In this document: positions 17,856-26,558 of the stretch, one piece after another
Layout of the letters: every line of letters starts with the position of its first letter
Position numbering within the stretch: position 1 is the stretch's first letter
Source of the DNA: Bacteroidetes bacterium UBA1935
GTDB taxonomy: Bacteria > Bacteroidota > Bacteroidia > Chitinophagales > Chitinophagaceae
Direction: 5' to 3'
Assembly: GCA_002337045.1 (NCBI GenBank)
Contig: DDFF01000016.1
Span: 134,883 to 198,882, forward strand
Length of the DNA stretch: 64,000 nucleotides
The notes under the pieces: model-generated
What the model saw: only the letters and a program-made list of their open reading frames with translations
The model's database searches: none
Told to the model about the DNA's origin: nothing
Translations under genes and position numbers: made by a program

Positions 17856-19151
17856 ATGCTGAGGGCTTCATGGGTACAAACTGCACTGCAGTACGCGTTA
17901 TGTATACTCGCGTTCCTCATCCCGTTCCCCTTTATTTTCGGCTCTTACGCAATTGTACTGCTATCGCTGTTATGGATACTGAGTGGTGATTTCAAAGGTA
18001 GTTTTCAGCGCTTTAAGGCTAATAAGATATTATGGGCATGGGTGGCATACTATCTGCTGAATGCATTTAGCTATTTCTATAGCGCAAACAAAGGACAATC
18101 TCTTTTTGATATAGGTGCTAAAATGAGCATTCTATTGTTGCCTTTTGTAATAGGTGCGGGTATGCCCATCAGCAAAAAGCTATTTGAAAAGGTATTGGTT
18201 TTCTTTATCAGCAGCCTTTCCATAGTAGCACTTATAAGTATTATCCATGCCATTGTACGTTGTTATCAGGAAGGCTATATATATGAGCCATTTTTCTTTT
18301 ACCACAGGCTGGTAGAGGGTTTTGACAGCAGTGCTGTGTATATGGCGCTCTATTGCTTGTTTTCGCTGGCTTGCCTGCTGATGCTGCAATGGCATCATTT
18401 TTTTACCGGCAGGTACAAATGGGTGAAGGTGATACTGATAGTGTGGCAAATCCTGTTTTTCATCCTTCTGTCTTCTCGCCTGCTGATAATATTGTTCTTT
18501 ATCTTATTGGTTCCTTTCTATATACGTAAGGCTTTTAAGCATAAAGGTTTGGGGATAGGCAGGCTGGTAATTATAGCAGCATTGTTTGCTATTATCGGGG
18601 CGGGTGTGTTTACGACAGACAATCCTGTAAAAAACAGATTCAACGATATGTTTCAGAAAGATCTGAGTATAGCATGGCAACAAGACTACAGCCATATTCC
18701 ACAGGATTCTTTCAGCAATGTAACACTGAGGCTAATGCTATGGCGTTTTGGTTATGAGAACATGCAGGAGCACAACTTATGGTTGAAAGGGGCAGGAAAC
18801 GGCGATGCGGTAGACCTGCAAAACCTGAAGCTGGAACAACATGGTTTTGATGTAGATGCGGCGCAGGACAACGAGCGAAGCGAGTTTTATAACATCAATC
18901 TTCATAATATGTTTTTCCAGGTGTTGATGATGATTGGTATACCCGGATTATTACTTTATATCATCATGGTATTCAGTCCTTTATTTGCATTGAGGGGGAT
19001 GGAATATCGTCATATATTTTTTGTTTTTCATGTAAGCATGCTTTTCTTCATGTTTCAGGAAGCAATTTTCCAGACGCAGGCCGGAATTGTGTTCTATTCT
19101 GTGTTTAGTATGATATTCTGGAATATAAAATATAATAATGATAATCAATAG
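17856..19151 (+). CDS. O-antigen ligase / Wzy family membrane protein
   Basis: 431 residues, about 11 transmembrane helices. A periplasmic-type loop (about residues 260-350) contains NVTLRLMLWRFGYENMQEHNL, and the following HNMFFQVLMMIGIPGLLLYI is typical of the Wzy_C/WaaL region, where a conserved Arg before the loop and a His after it occur. It probably joins finished polysaccharide to a lipid or surface acceptor, or polymerises it. It is divergent from the flippase-to-glycosyltransferase operon and followed after 133 bp by the initiating sugar transferase, so the two halves of the locus together contain a full Wzx/Wzy-style set. Confidence 0.78.
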   Translation: MLRASWVQTALQYALCILAFLIPFPFIFGSYAIVLLSLLWILSGDFKGSFQRFKANKILWAWVAYYLLNAFSYFYSANKGQSLFDIGAKMSILLLPFVIGAGMPISKKLFEKVLVFFISSLSIVALISIIHAIVRCYQEGYIYEPFFFYHRLVEGFDSSAVYMALYCLFSLACLLMLQWHHFFTGRYKWVKVILIVWQILFFILLSSRLLIILFFILLVPFYIRKAFKHKGLGIGRLVIIAALFAIIGAGVFTTDNPVKNRFNDMFQKDLSIAWQQDYSHIPQDSFSNVTLRLMLWRFGYENMQEHNLWLKGAGNGDAVDLQNLKLEQHGFDVDAAQDNERSEFYNINLHNMFFQVLMMIGIPGLLLYIIMVFSPLFALRGMEYRHIFFVFHVSMLFFMFQEAIFQTQAGIVFYSVFSMIFWNIKYNNDNQ

Positions 19152-19284
19152 TTTACAGATATTATAATTAACATATTTTATTTATTGTGAAAAAAATCAA
19201 AAAATATCATGAAATCGTAAAGTTTGACACGATTTTTGCTGTGATTTTATAGTCATTCAGAGCAAGATATTTAGAATAAAAGTA

Positions 19285-20028
19285 ATGGAACAACCTTTTG
19301 TAGGGAAAATACCTTTAGTACAGCCTGCCCGCAAGCAGGTAGCACCGCAGTCGGACGTAGCAGATATCCGCGAAATGTTTCGCGAGATAAACCAGCGTTA
19401 TATGGTTTATCAGCCATCTGGCTACTACGCAGTGGTAAAACGTGCTATTGATATTTTCGCATCCATGACATTCATCCTGCTCGTGATGTCTTGGGTATAT
19501 CCGATTGTTGCCCTTCTCATCAAGCTTACATCAAAAGGCCCGGTTTTCTTCATCCAGAAGCGTACAGGTTACAAAGGCATAGAGTTTGATTGCTTTAAGT
19601 TCCGTACCATGTACGTGAATGCAGATGCTGATACCAAACAGGCAACAACCGGCGATAAGCGTATTACACCGGTAGGTAAATTCCTCCGTAAAACGCACCT
19701 TGACGAAGTGCCGCAGTTCTTCAACGTACTGCTGGGCGATATGAGCATTGTTGGCCCGCGCCCGCACATGCTGTACCACACACGCTACTACTCACAGTTC
19801 ATCCCATACTACAATCTGCGCCACGAAGCAGTACCTGGTATGACGGGTATGGCACAGATAAAAGGCTTTATTGGTGAGATAACTGCAGAACGCGAATTGC
19901 GCAAGCGCATACAGTGGGATGTGTACTACCTGAAGAATCGCAGCATCTGGTTGGATATTACCATCATCTTCACCACATTTGCGCAGGTATTTGGTAAGGC
20001 GCTGAAGGGTGCAGGCAAGAATCAATAA
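19285..20028 (+). CDS. Initiating sugar transferase (polyprenyl-phosphate phosphoglycosyltransferase)
   Basis: 247 residues. A cytoplasmic N-terminal leader of about 50 residues is followed by KRAIDI and a single hydrophobic segment (about 55-80). Then comes the bacterial sugar transferase domain: KLTSKGPVFFIQKRTGYKG, FKFRTM, KTHLDEVPQFFNVLLGDMS and VGPRPH. The DE in the LDEVPQF block is the catalytic region. The enzyme transfers a sugar-1-phosphate from a nucleotide sugar to undecaprenyl phosphate and so starts the repeat unit. It lacks the four extra N-terminal helices of WbaP-type proteins and is therefore PglC/EpsL-like. An AT-rich 133-bp leader precedes it. Confidence 0.92.
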   Translation: MEQPFVGKIPLVQPARKQVAPQSDVADIREMFREINQRYMVYQPSGYYAVVKRAIDIFASMTFILLVMSWVYPIVALLIKLTSKGPVFFIQKRTGYKGIEFDCFKFRTMYVNADADTKQATTGDKRITPVGKFLRKTHLDEVPQFFNVLLGDMSIVGPRPHMLYHTRYYSQFIPYYNLRHEAVPGMTGMAQIKGFIGEITAERELRKRIQWDVYYLKNRSIWLDITIIFTTFAQVFGKALKGAGKNQ

Positions 20029-20072
20029 TCATTGTTAACACTGCTTTAAATCATCGAAGCAGTACATATATC

Positions 20073-20115
20073 ATCCCGTATTTAGGCGTAACTTTAATTA
20101 GCTTAAATACGGGAT
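20073..20115 (+). promoter_or_regulatory. 12-bp inverted repeat abutting the universal stress protein start codon
   Basis: ATCCCGTATTTA (20073-20084) and its exact complement TAAATACGGGAT (20104-20115) are separated by 19 nt. The right arm ends one base before the ATG at 20116. As RNA it would form a hairpin next to the start codon; as DNA it could be an operator for a dimeric regulator. Confidence 0.6.
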
Positions 20116-20931
20116 ATGTCTTTAATAATCACTGCCACCGATTTTTCTACCACCGCCAACCATGCACTGCACTATGCTGCTGCACTGGCCGCCAAACACA
20201 AAGCACAGCTTACAGTACTGCACAGCTATATAGTGCCTGTAGCCATCAGCGAAACGCCGATGCCTGTAATGAGTGTAGAAGAGTGCCGTGAAGTAGCGGA
20301 GAAAGGCATAGCTAAAGTAGTAGATGAGTTGACTGTTTCTTTTCCTGATGTTACAATAAACGGTGTTACCATGTTTGGTGATATCACCGAGGTATTGACA
20401 GACTATGCCAATGAAAAGAATCCCTGGATGATAGTGTTGGGCAACAGCCTGCACGATGAGGACAGCGTTTGGTTTTCGGGCAATCTGATAGACATCATGC
20501 GAGAGCTGCAGCACCCAGTGCTGGCGGTGCCTACCGGTTGCAACTATAAAGAAGTAACTAAACTCTGCTTTGCCTGCGACTATAAAAAAGATACAAGCGC
20601 ACTACCGCTAAGTATGATAACTGCCATAGCGCACGAAACAGGTGCAGCTCTGCATGTGCTGAACGTAGACCATAACAGCGACCATTTCAGTACTGATACG
20701 CCTGAGGTAAATGAAGTATTGCACGCGGCATTAGCCGTTGCAAAGCCCGAATACCATTACGCGGAAGGAGAAGATGTAGATGCAGCCATTCAGGATTTTG
20801 TAGATAATAATGATATAGACTGGCTGATAGTAGCGCCACACAAGCATAGCTTCTTTGAGCGCATATTTCATAAAAGCCATACAAAGGCATTGGCACGAAG
20901 CATCAATATTCCTTTGCTGGCTTTACACTAA
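20116..20931 (+). CDS. Tandem universal stress protein
   Basis: 271 residues made of two UspA-like domains. The first (about 1-140) starts SLIITATDFSTTANHALHYA, the standard beta1-alpha1 of the family. The second (about 150-271) is shorter and starts VTKLCFACDYKKDT. It ends with WLIVAPHKHSFFERIFHKSHTKALA, which corresponds to the C-terminal phosphate-binding helix segment. The canonical GxxGxxGS/T nucleotide loop is not well conserved, so ATP binding is uncertain. Cytoplasmic. The start codon is flanked by a perfect 12-bp inverted repeat. It is convergent with the response-regulator cassette. Confidence 0.85.
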   Translation: MSLIITATDFSTTANHALHYAAALAAKHKAQLTVLHSYIVPVAISETPMPVMSVEECREVAEKGIAKVVDELTVSFPDVTINGVTMFGDITEVLTDYANEKNPWMIVLGNSLHDEDSVWFSGNLIDIMRELQHPVLAVPTGCNYKEVTKLCFACDYKKDTSALPLSMITAIAHETGAALHVLNVDHNSDHFSTDTPEVNEVLHAALAVAKPEYHYAEGEDVDAAIQDFVDNNDIDWLIVAPHKHSFFERIFHKSHTKALARSINIPLLALH

Positions 20932-20941
20932 TAATATATAG

Positions 20942-20955
20942 GTTGCTTACGCAAC
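20942..20955. terminator. Weak hairpin between convergent genes
   Basis: GTTGC-TTAC-GCAAC; it overlaps the stop codon of the minus-strand receiver gene. The stem is only 5 bp and the flanking tract (TATATATTA on the minus side) is only moderately T-rich. Confidence 0.35.
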
Positions 20956-21327
20956 AGGTGTGAGTTTTTCTTTCACTACATTGATAAGGTGTGGGGCAGA
21001 GAATGGTTTTGTGATGTAAAGATCTGCACCTAGTTCCAATCCTTTATTAATATCATCAGCATCGGCAAATGCGCTGAGGAATATAAAAGGTATAGCTGCT
21101 GTTATAGGGTTTGTCTTAACAGCCGATAGTATTTTATCCCCGTTGATGTCGGGCAGCATAAAGTCGCAGATGATAAGGTCTATATCATTTGCCGCCAGCA
21201 TACGCAGGCCATCCTGCCCGTTGTCTGCGAATACCGTATTGATGCCGTGCATGAGGAAGATAGTCCTCATCACTTCTGTTATCCCTTTGTCGTCCTCTAT
21301 TACAAGGACTGTTTTACTACTTGCCAT
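20947..21327 (-). CDS. Single-domain response regulator (CheY-like)
   Basis: 126 residues from ATG 21327, giving MASSKTVLVIEDDKG; an upstream ATG at 21348 adds seven residues. It is a complete receiver domain with acidic pair ED(D) at 11-13, phosphoacceptor Asp55 in LIICDFMLPDINGD, and the conserved Lys in YITKPF near residue 105. It has no output domain, so it acts through protein contacts or as a phosphate sink. The start overlaps the end of the PAS kinase gene by 11 bp, so the kinase is the obvious phosphodonor. Confidence 0.9.
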   Translation of the reverse strand: MASSKTVLVIEDDKGITEVMRTIFLMHGINTVFADNGQDGLRMLAANDIDLIICDFMLPDINGDKILSAVKTNPITAAIPFIFLSAFADADDINKGLELGADLYITKPFSAPHLINVVKEKLTPVA

Positions 21328-23227
21328 CGTTTGTGTCTGTTTGTACATCCGGTATTATAATGCTGAAAACAGAGCCTCTCCCTAAACTGCTTTCTATTGC
21401 TATGTTACCGCTGTGCGTTTTTATTGCGTGTTGTACAACCATCAGCCCTATGCCTGTGCCCGAAATATTGCCCACGTTTGATGCGCGGTAGAACGAGTGG
21501 AACAGATTGTCCAGTTCTGTTTCGGGTATGCCTATGCCATGGTCGGTTATTTGTATATGTATGTTTTCTTCTTTTCTGAAAATATACAGCTGTGGTGCAG
21601 GACGATTGGCAGAATACTTGAATGCATTGCTCAGTATGTTTACCACCGCATGCCTCATCAGGCTGCTGTCTATAAATATTGTTTTTACGTCTTCGTCTAT
21701 TTCTATTTCAACATTGCGCCCGTCTGTGTGCGGCATAAACTGTTCGTGTGCTATCTCGCCGATGTAGTTGCGAACATCTACATGCTTAGGCTCGTACTTC
21801 ACTTTGTTGTTTTCAATACGTCCTACTATCAATAGCTCGTTCAGTATATCGGTAATGCGTTTTACTTCTTTCACAATACCGGTAGTAAACTTCTTCTTGT
21901 CTATCGCCACGGCATCGCTGCCCATAGACTCGTACATCTCCAGTATCTCTGCCGACGACATGATAACCGAAAGCGGTGTGCGCAACTCGTGAGAAGTAAT
22001 GTGTATGAAGTTTGACTTCATGTTGTTCAACTCCTTCTCGCGTTCTATCAAGCTTACCATCTGTTGTTCTTTCTGCACACGTTCTGTAACATTTGATAAA
22101 CGCCCTGCTACTATATTGCCATCCTTATCGGTATGTCTGTGCCAGATGTAGTAGTCTATATACTGTGCTACATTGCCATCTGCATCTATGATGCGGAAGA
22201 TGCCTTTCTGCGGTTGCTTACGAATGCGCAACTGATCGAAAGAGTAGTACAGTTCAGACTTATCGTCCGGGTGCACATGCTTCATGATGTCTGACTGATA
22301 CTTTACCGGCATAACATAATCATCAAGATTCATCGCCTTCAGGAATGCATTGTTATAGAACATGATGTCTCCGTCAAAACTTATCTGGAACACACCATCG
22401 TTCAGCGTCTGCATTAGTGTCTTGAAGCGTTCCTTCTCTTCACTTACGGCTATCTGCTGTTCCTTCTGCTCGGTTATGTTGATACCGTAGCCTATCACAA
22501 ACTTCAGCTTCTTGTTATCGCCGAAGTAAGGGTAGAAGATGCGCAGCACATAGTCTTTCGTGCCGTCAGGTTTCACACTTTCATCTATCCACGGTACGCT
22601 GGCACCTGTTTCCTTTGCACGGGTAAAGTATGCACGCCTTTCATCGGCCACTGCCATATCTCTTTCTCTGAATGCGCAATACTCGTAGTCGTCTTTGCCA
22701 ATCATCCATGCGCGCAGCTCATCGTTTTTGATGGCTGTTCTGTTCAGGTACAGATACTTATGGTCTGCCGAGAAGATGGCGATATCTGCAGGCAACTCAT
22801 TGAGGATAGTATGATAGAAGTTTCGCTGGTTTATCAGTTCTACTTCTTTATGCATCAAAGAGGTTATCTGCTCGTAGTACCATATATGGCATGTTATAAC
22901 ACCATCTTTCAGTATAGGGTGGTATTTGCGTTTGAAATGCCTGCCGTCTGTGCTTTCTATCACATCAAGCCTTTCTTTGCCTACCTCAGGTATCTCTATC
23001 ACATCCAGAACAAACTGCTCCGGGTCTTTAAATAAACCTTTGGCTACCTGTGCAGCGCCCAGACAGTTGTATCCTGCCAGGTCTTCCGGCTTGCCGGGAA
23101 TGCTGAATATTTCAATGAACTTCTTATTTACAGACAGTATAGTACGGTCTGCACTCTCTATTAATACACCCGACTCCAGCGTGTTGAACACTGCCTGCAG
23201 GTTTTCCAATAATATGTTCTCTGTCAT
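21317..23227 (-). CDS. Cytoplasmic PAS-domain sensor histidine kinase
   Basis: 636 residues from ATG 23227 (MTENILLEN); an upstream ATG at 23263 would overlap the preceding gene by 23 bp. Three PAS-like domains (roughly 10-125, 135-260, 270-390) are followed by HisKA with HITSHELRTPLSVI (phosphoacceptor His413). The HATPase_c domain has N-box HAVVNILSNAFKYS, G1 ITDHGIGIP and G2 GTGIGL. No transmembrane segment is present, so it senses an internal cue, possibly redox, light or a small ligand. It is sandwiched between a LuxR-type regulator and a CheY-like receiver in one minus-strand operon. Confidence 0.92.
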   Translation of the reverse strand: MTENILLENLQAVFNTLESGVLIESADRTILSVNKKFIEIFSIPGKPEDLAGYNCLGAAQVAKGLFKDPEQFVLDVIEIPEVGKERLDVIESTDGRHFKRKYHPILKDGVITCHIWYYEQITSLMHKEVELINQRNFYHTILNELPADIAIFSADHKYLYLNRTAIKNDELRAWMIGKDDYEYCAFRERDMAVADERRAYFTRAKETGASVPWIDESVKPDGTKDYVLRIFYPYFGDNKKLKFVIGYGINITEQKEQQIAVSEEKERFKTLMQTLNDGVFQISFDGDIMFYNNAFLKAMNLDDYVMPVKYQSDIMKHVHPDDKSELYYSFDQLRIRKQPQKGIFRIIDADGNVAQYIDYYIWHRHTDKDGNIVAGRLSNVTERVQKEQQMVSLIEREKELNNMKSNFIHITSHELRTPLSVIMSSAEILEMYESMGSDAVAIDKKKFTTGIVKEVKRITDILNELLIVGRIENNKVKYEPKHVDVRNYIGEIAHEQFMPHTDGRNVEIEIDEDVKTIFIDSSLMRHAVVNILSNAFKYSANRPAPQLYIFRKEENIHIQITDHGIGIPETELDNLFHSFYRASNVGNISGTGIGLMVVQHAIKTHSGNIAIESSLGRGSVFSIIIPDVQTDTNDGK

Positions 23228-23240
23228 CACCACCTGTGCC

Positions 23241-23888
23241 TTAGTTTGTAAGGTAGTTTGCAATCAACTCCGAACGCGATTTTACGTTCATCTTCACGTA
23301 CACATTCTTTAGATGGTGGTTCACCGTGTGGTACGATATAAACAACTTGTCGGCGATTGCCTGGTAGGCAAGGCCCTCTTTTATAAGCTGTACAATCTCG
23401 TACTCGCGGTCTGTAAGGCCGAACCTGTCTTTGATGGAAACAGTCGGTTCCTTTTTATTCAAAATGCCTATCAGCTTGGTAGCTGCAATAGGCGACATAT
23501 AGCTGCCGTTGCTCAATAGTGCCTGCATGGTAGCCACCGTATCGGCCATTGTAAACGGCTTGTACAGATAACCTTTAGCACCGCTTTCAAAAGCCTTCAT
23601 AATGTGGTGCTCGTTCTGATCGCCCGTCATTATGATGATGGATGTTTCCGGAAACTTTTTTACAATATCTGTAATCAGGTCTATACCGGATGTCTCCTTC
23701 AGGTGTATATCCAACAGGATAAAGTCGGGTTCACAGTCTATCGTTTTGTTTTCGATGTTTTTGTAGCATGGCTCTGAGAATACTACAAAATAGTCGGGCA
23801 TGGCTTCCAGGTAATGCGAGATATTGCTTCGAAGCGCATCATTGTCTTCGAGTATACCTACTGCATATAATTTTGGTTTCGCACTCAT
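23241..23888 (-). CDS. LuxR/NarL-family response regulator
   Basis: 215 residues. The N-terminal receiver (about 5-125) has acidic pocket LEDND, phosphoacceptor Asp60 in PDFILLDIHLKETSG, and Lys in YLYKPF. The C-terminal LuxR helix-turn-helix (about 150-210) reads LTDREYEIVQLIKEGLAYQA and continues IADKLFISYHTVNHHLKN. It is the first gene of a three-gene operon (regulator, PAS kinase, CheY-like receiver) and is the likely DNA-binding output of the cassette. Confidence 0.93.
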   Translation of the reverse strand: MSAKPKLYAVGILEDNDALRSNISHYLEAMPDYFVVFSEPCYKNIENKTIDCEPDFILLDIHLKETSGIDLITDIVKKFPETSIIIMTGDQNEHHIMKAFESGAKGYLYKPFTMADTVATMQALLSNGSYMSPIAATKLIGILNKKEPTVSIKDRFGLTDREYEIVQLIKEGLAYQAIADKLFISYHTVNHHLKNVYVKMNVKSRSELIANYLTN

Positions 23889-24017
23889 GATACTACAGCT
23901 GATTTTTTGTAATACAAATGTCTGTATATATCAACACATTTTCATGCCTTATTAACCGAATAACAACGGAATAACAATTTAAACTGTTGGTAACAAGCGG
24001 TTAACAAATTGTGTTTT

Positions 24018-24206
24018 TTATTTACGTTTAAAATCTTCTAAATCAATACCTTCATTCATCCTGTTTGCCTTATATGCTTCTTCTATTCTGTCTCGTTCCT
24101 TCAGCGCATTCAGCAGGTGTAAACACAGGGACCATATCTGCCGCACGTACAGCATGCCAATGATGGCTGTAGCCGCACCCAAGTATGATAAAATCAGTTT
24201 GCCCAT
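24018..24206 (-). CDS. Small single-pass membrane protein, unknown function
   Basis: 62 residues. One N-terminal hydrophobic helix (GKLILSYLGAATAIIGMLYV) is followed by a charged, probably helical tail rich in Lys/Arg/Glu ending in EDFKRK. It lies 41 bp downstream of another small membrane protein on the same strand, so the two probably form a unit. No homology recognised. Confidence 0.55.
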   Translation of the reverse strand: MGKLILSYLGAATAIIGMLYVRQIWSLCLHLLNALKERDRIEEAYKANRMNEGIDLEDFKRK

Positions 24207-24247
24207 GTTTTCTGCTTGTTGTGTTTTTACGCTTTGTTTTCAAAGGG

Positions 24248-24553
24248 TTAGCGAAGTATCTGGCCTACTGTATTTATTACATATATACCCATACTGAGTG
24301 CCGACAATGATACCACAGCCGTGTAAAAAATGGTGTTTACCTTATTGCTGTTCTGATAGTAGCGTTTCAGCCTCAGTTCCTGTGCCCTTCCTATTTTCTC
24401 TACATTGTAGTAGAAAAACGACTTCACAAACTTTCTGGAGAAGTGCACATTTTGCCTGTACGCCAGTATCATTAACAACTTCACCATCACCATCAACAGC
24501 AGAATAAAGATTGCAAACACCAGCAGTTGCAGCGATGCCATACCCGTATTCAT
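24248..24553 (-). CDS. Two-helix membrane protein, unknown function
   Basis: 101 residues. A long N-terminal hydrophobic segment (LLVFAIFILLLMVMVKLLMI), a basic amphipathic middle (HFSRKFVKSFFYYN to LRLKRYYQNSN) and a second hydrophobic helix near the C-terminus. A basic stretch between two helices suggests a cytoplasmic loop. It is followed by the 62-residue membrane protein. Upstream lies about 260 bp without any gene. Confidence 0.6.
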   Translation of the reverse strand: MNTGMASLQLLVFAIFILLLMVMVKLLMILAYRQNVHFSRKFVKSFFYYNVEKIGRAQELRLKRYYQNSNKVNTIFYTAVVSLSALSMGIYVINTVGQILR

Positions 24554-24815
24554 GTCTTTTTCTTTCCCTTTTTACAATTACAAAAATAGCCTCGCCCGCA
24601 CCCCATCCACATCACTATAAATAGTGGTTTTTAGTGGCAGACAACAGAAAAGGGCACTTTCGATGCCCCTCCCCTTAGTAGTCAACACCCATATGCCCCT
24701 ATGTGTATGATACTGCAGCAAATGTAGCCGCCTGTATGGCGCCTATCCTCACTAATTATAGTAGTTTTTCTATCTGTGCCAGCCTATCCTTATATTCGCT
24801 GCATAATTAGTTGAG
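24554..24815. other. Intergenic region with no gene seen
   Basis: Divergent spacer of 262 bp. It contains an imperfect palindrome CACTAT-AA-ATAGTG (24613-24626). I see no ORF or RNA gene. Promoters for both flanking genes should lie here, but none matches the consensus convincingly. Confidence 0.5.
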
Positions 24816-25658
24816 ATGAAAAAGATTAGCCTGTATGCAGCCCTGATGCTGGCAATGACTATAAGCGCCTGTAAAGACAATGACAAGCCTGCTGAGGATA
24901 CTACTGCTACAGAACAACCTGCTACCAATGTGCCTGCCCCTGCGCAAATACCGTTTTCATTGGTTACTGAATATCCACATGATGCTACCGCATTTACAGA
25001 AGGTTTGCAGATGGTAGATGGCGTTTTGTATGAAAGTACAGGACAATACGGCTCATCTGACGTGCGCAAAGTAGCATTGGCGACAGGGAAAGTACTGCAA
25101 AAGCAGGCTATGGATGCCAAATACTTTGGTGAGGGCATTACGGTACTGAACGGTAAGCTATACCAACTGACGTATAAAGAGAAGACAGGCATAGTGTATG
25201 ATGCTAAAACCCTGAAACAGCTACAGACATTTAGCTATCCGAATGCCGAAGGCTGGGGAATGACCAATGACGGAACCAACCTGATATACAGCGATGGTAC
25301 AGACGAATTGTTCTTTATAGACCCTATAAGTTTTAAAGAAGTGAAGCGCATACACGTAAAAGACCAATATGGTACAGTAACGCGTATTAATGAGCTGGAA
25401 TACATAAAAGGCTATATCTATGCCAACCAATGGCAGGCCGATCTGATATATAAAATAGACCCTGCTACCGGCAATGTGGTAGGTATTGCCGACCTGCGCA
25501 ACCTGCGCCAGCAAACGGACATCCTGGCATTGGGGCAAGCTACAGACGAGACACAACCTGAAGTGATGAACGGCATAGCATATGATGCGGCTACGAACAA
25601 AATCTACATAACAGGCAAAAACTGGCCAAAGCTGTTTGAAGTGAAGCTGGATAACTAA
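24816..25658 (+). CDS. Glutaminyl-peptide cyclotransferase (plant-type, lipoprotein)
   Basis: 280 residues. The lipoprotein signal ends TISA|C19, followed by a Thr/Ala/Pro-rich linker. The rest is a five-bladed-propeller-type glutamine cyclotransferase with PHDATAFTEGL, LYESTGQYGSSDV, YFGEGITVLNGKLYQLTYKE, GWGMTNDG and RINELEYIKGYIYANQW, all signature segments of the family. It cyclises N-terminal Gln to pyroglutamate with release of ammonia. The location should be periplasmic and lipid-anchored. This fits the window's exported proteins, almost all of which have Gln at +1 after signal peptide cleavage. It is followed 34 bp later by a beta-barrel gene. Confidence 0.92.
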   Translation: MKKISLYAALMLAMTISACKDNDKPAEDTTATEQPATNVPAPAQIPFSLVTEYPHDATAFTEGLQMVDGVLYESTGQYGSSDVRKVALATGKVLQKQAMDAKYFGEGITVLNGKLYQLTYKEKTGIVYDAKTLKQLQTFSYPNAEGWGMTNDGTNLIYSDGTDELFFIDPISFKEVKRIHVKDQYGTVTRINELEYIKGYIYANQWQADLIYKIDPATGNVVGIADLRNLRQQTDILALGQATDETQPEVMNGIAYDAATNKIYITGKNWPKLFEVKLDN

Positions 25659-25692
25659 GCTGCATAATAAATTGCATCCTCAGCCGTTTAGT

Positions 25693-26475
25693 ATGGACAA
25701 TCGACTGAAAATGAGGCTGTTTTTAATATCATCTGCTATTTGCATTACTACCGCTACTACAGCGCAGGAGCTGAATCTTGGTGTGCATGTGAACCCCATA
25801 CTTACCACGCCGTATATGGACGGTGCATCGAAGGTAGATAATCGCATTAATGTATCTAAAGCACGGATTGGTGCTAATGTTGGTTTGGATGCTAATCTGG
25901 TAATGGGTAAATGGCGCCTGCAGACAGGTGCGGGTTTGATGCACAAATCTATATCGTATTATCAGCGCACTAACAGCAATAATGTAGATGCCTATGCTAA
26001 AGATATAGTAGAAACAATATCTGTAGAAGTGCCAATGTTGGTGGGCTACAAGCTGGCAACCCAAAACAAAGAAACGTATTACCATGTATATGGTGTGGCG
26101 GGTGTTTCATACGAATGGAATACGCTCAATGGCGTATCATCCAAAACAGGAGTAAGAAGTAGCGGAGGTTCTGCCCAATTGCAAAGCTATGATATAGGCT
26201 ATGTGGGCGACAAGAGCCAATGGATGAACATTGTTGCCGGTATGAACATCAATGCCATACTGCGTGGGGTGGGGCTGATAGATTACGGCTTTACCTTCCA
26301 TCTGCCAATGGGCAATGCTGCGGGATATACCATTGCATCAGATGTAAATACAGGCGGCGGAACTGTTAACTATCGTGGTACATACTACCCGCGACTGGCG
26401 CATATAGACTTCAAGCTCTGTTATTATTTCCTCAGTCTGCGAGATGGCGGCATAAAACGTTATAGTAAAGTATAA
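25693..26475 (+). CDS. Outer-membrane beta-barrel protein
   Basis: 260 residues from ATG 25693; the frame extends upstream to a TTG at 25672, and ATG 25711 is also possible. The signal peptide ends TATTA|QEL. The remainder alternates hydrophobic/aromatic strands with polar turns (WRLQTGAGLMHKSISYY, YYHVYGVAGVSYEW, LAHIDFKLCYYFLSL), typical of 8-10-stranded PorT-like barrels in Bacteroidota. No specific function can be read. It probably shares a transcript with the cyclotransferase gene. Confidence 0.75.
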   Translation: MDNRLKMRLFLISSAICITTATTAQELNLGVHVNPILTTPYMDGASKVDNRINVSKARIGANVGLDANLVMGKWRLQTGAGLMHKSISYYQRTNSNNVDAYAKDIVETISVEVPMLVGYKLATQNKETYYHVYGVAGVSYEWNTLNGVSSKTGVRSSGGSAQLQSYDIGYVGDKSQWMNIVAGMNINAILRGVGLIDYGFTFHLPMGNAAGYTIASDVNTGGGTVNYRGTYYPRLAHIDFKLCYYFLSLRDGGIKRYSKV

Positions 26476-26558
26476 TCCTGCGCACAAAGTTTTAAACAAA
26501 ATACCCAATTCGGGGTATAGGAAACGGGTTGGGTGCTTTGCAAATTTGCATCAGCCTT

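Noticed and set aside
23994..24004. AAGCGGTTAAC also seen near 37855
   Set aside because: A short shared sequence that could be an operator, but with two copies and no consistent position relative to genes I cannot support a function.
24688..24703. Near-match to the ECF -35 element (CATAGGGGCA, minus strand)
   Set aside because: The sixth base of the GGGGTA core differs and no TTGTCAT lies 13 nt downstream; not counted as a regulon member.
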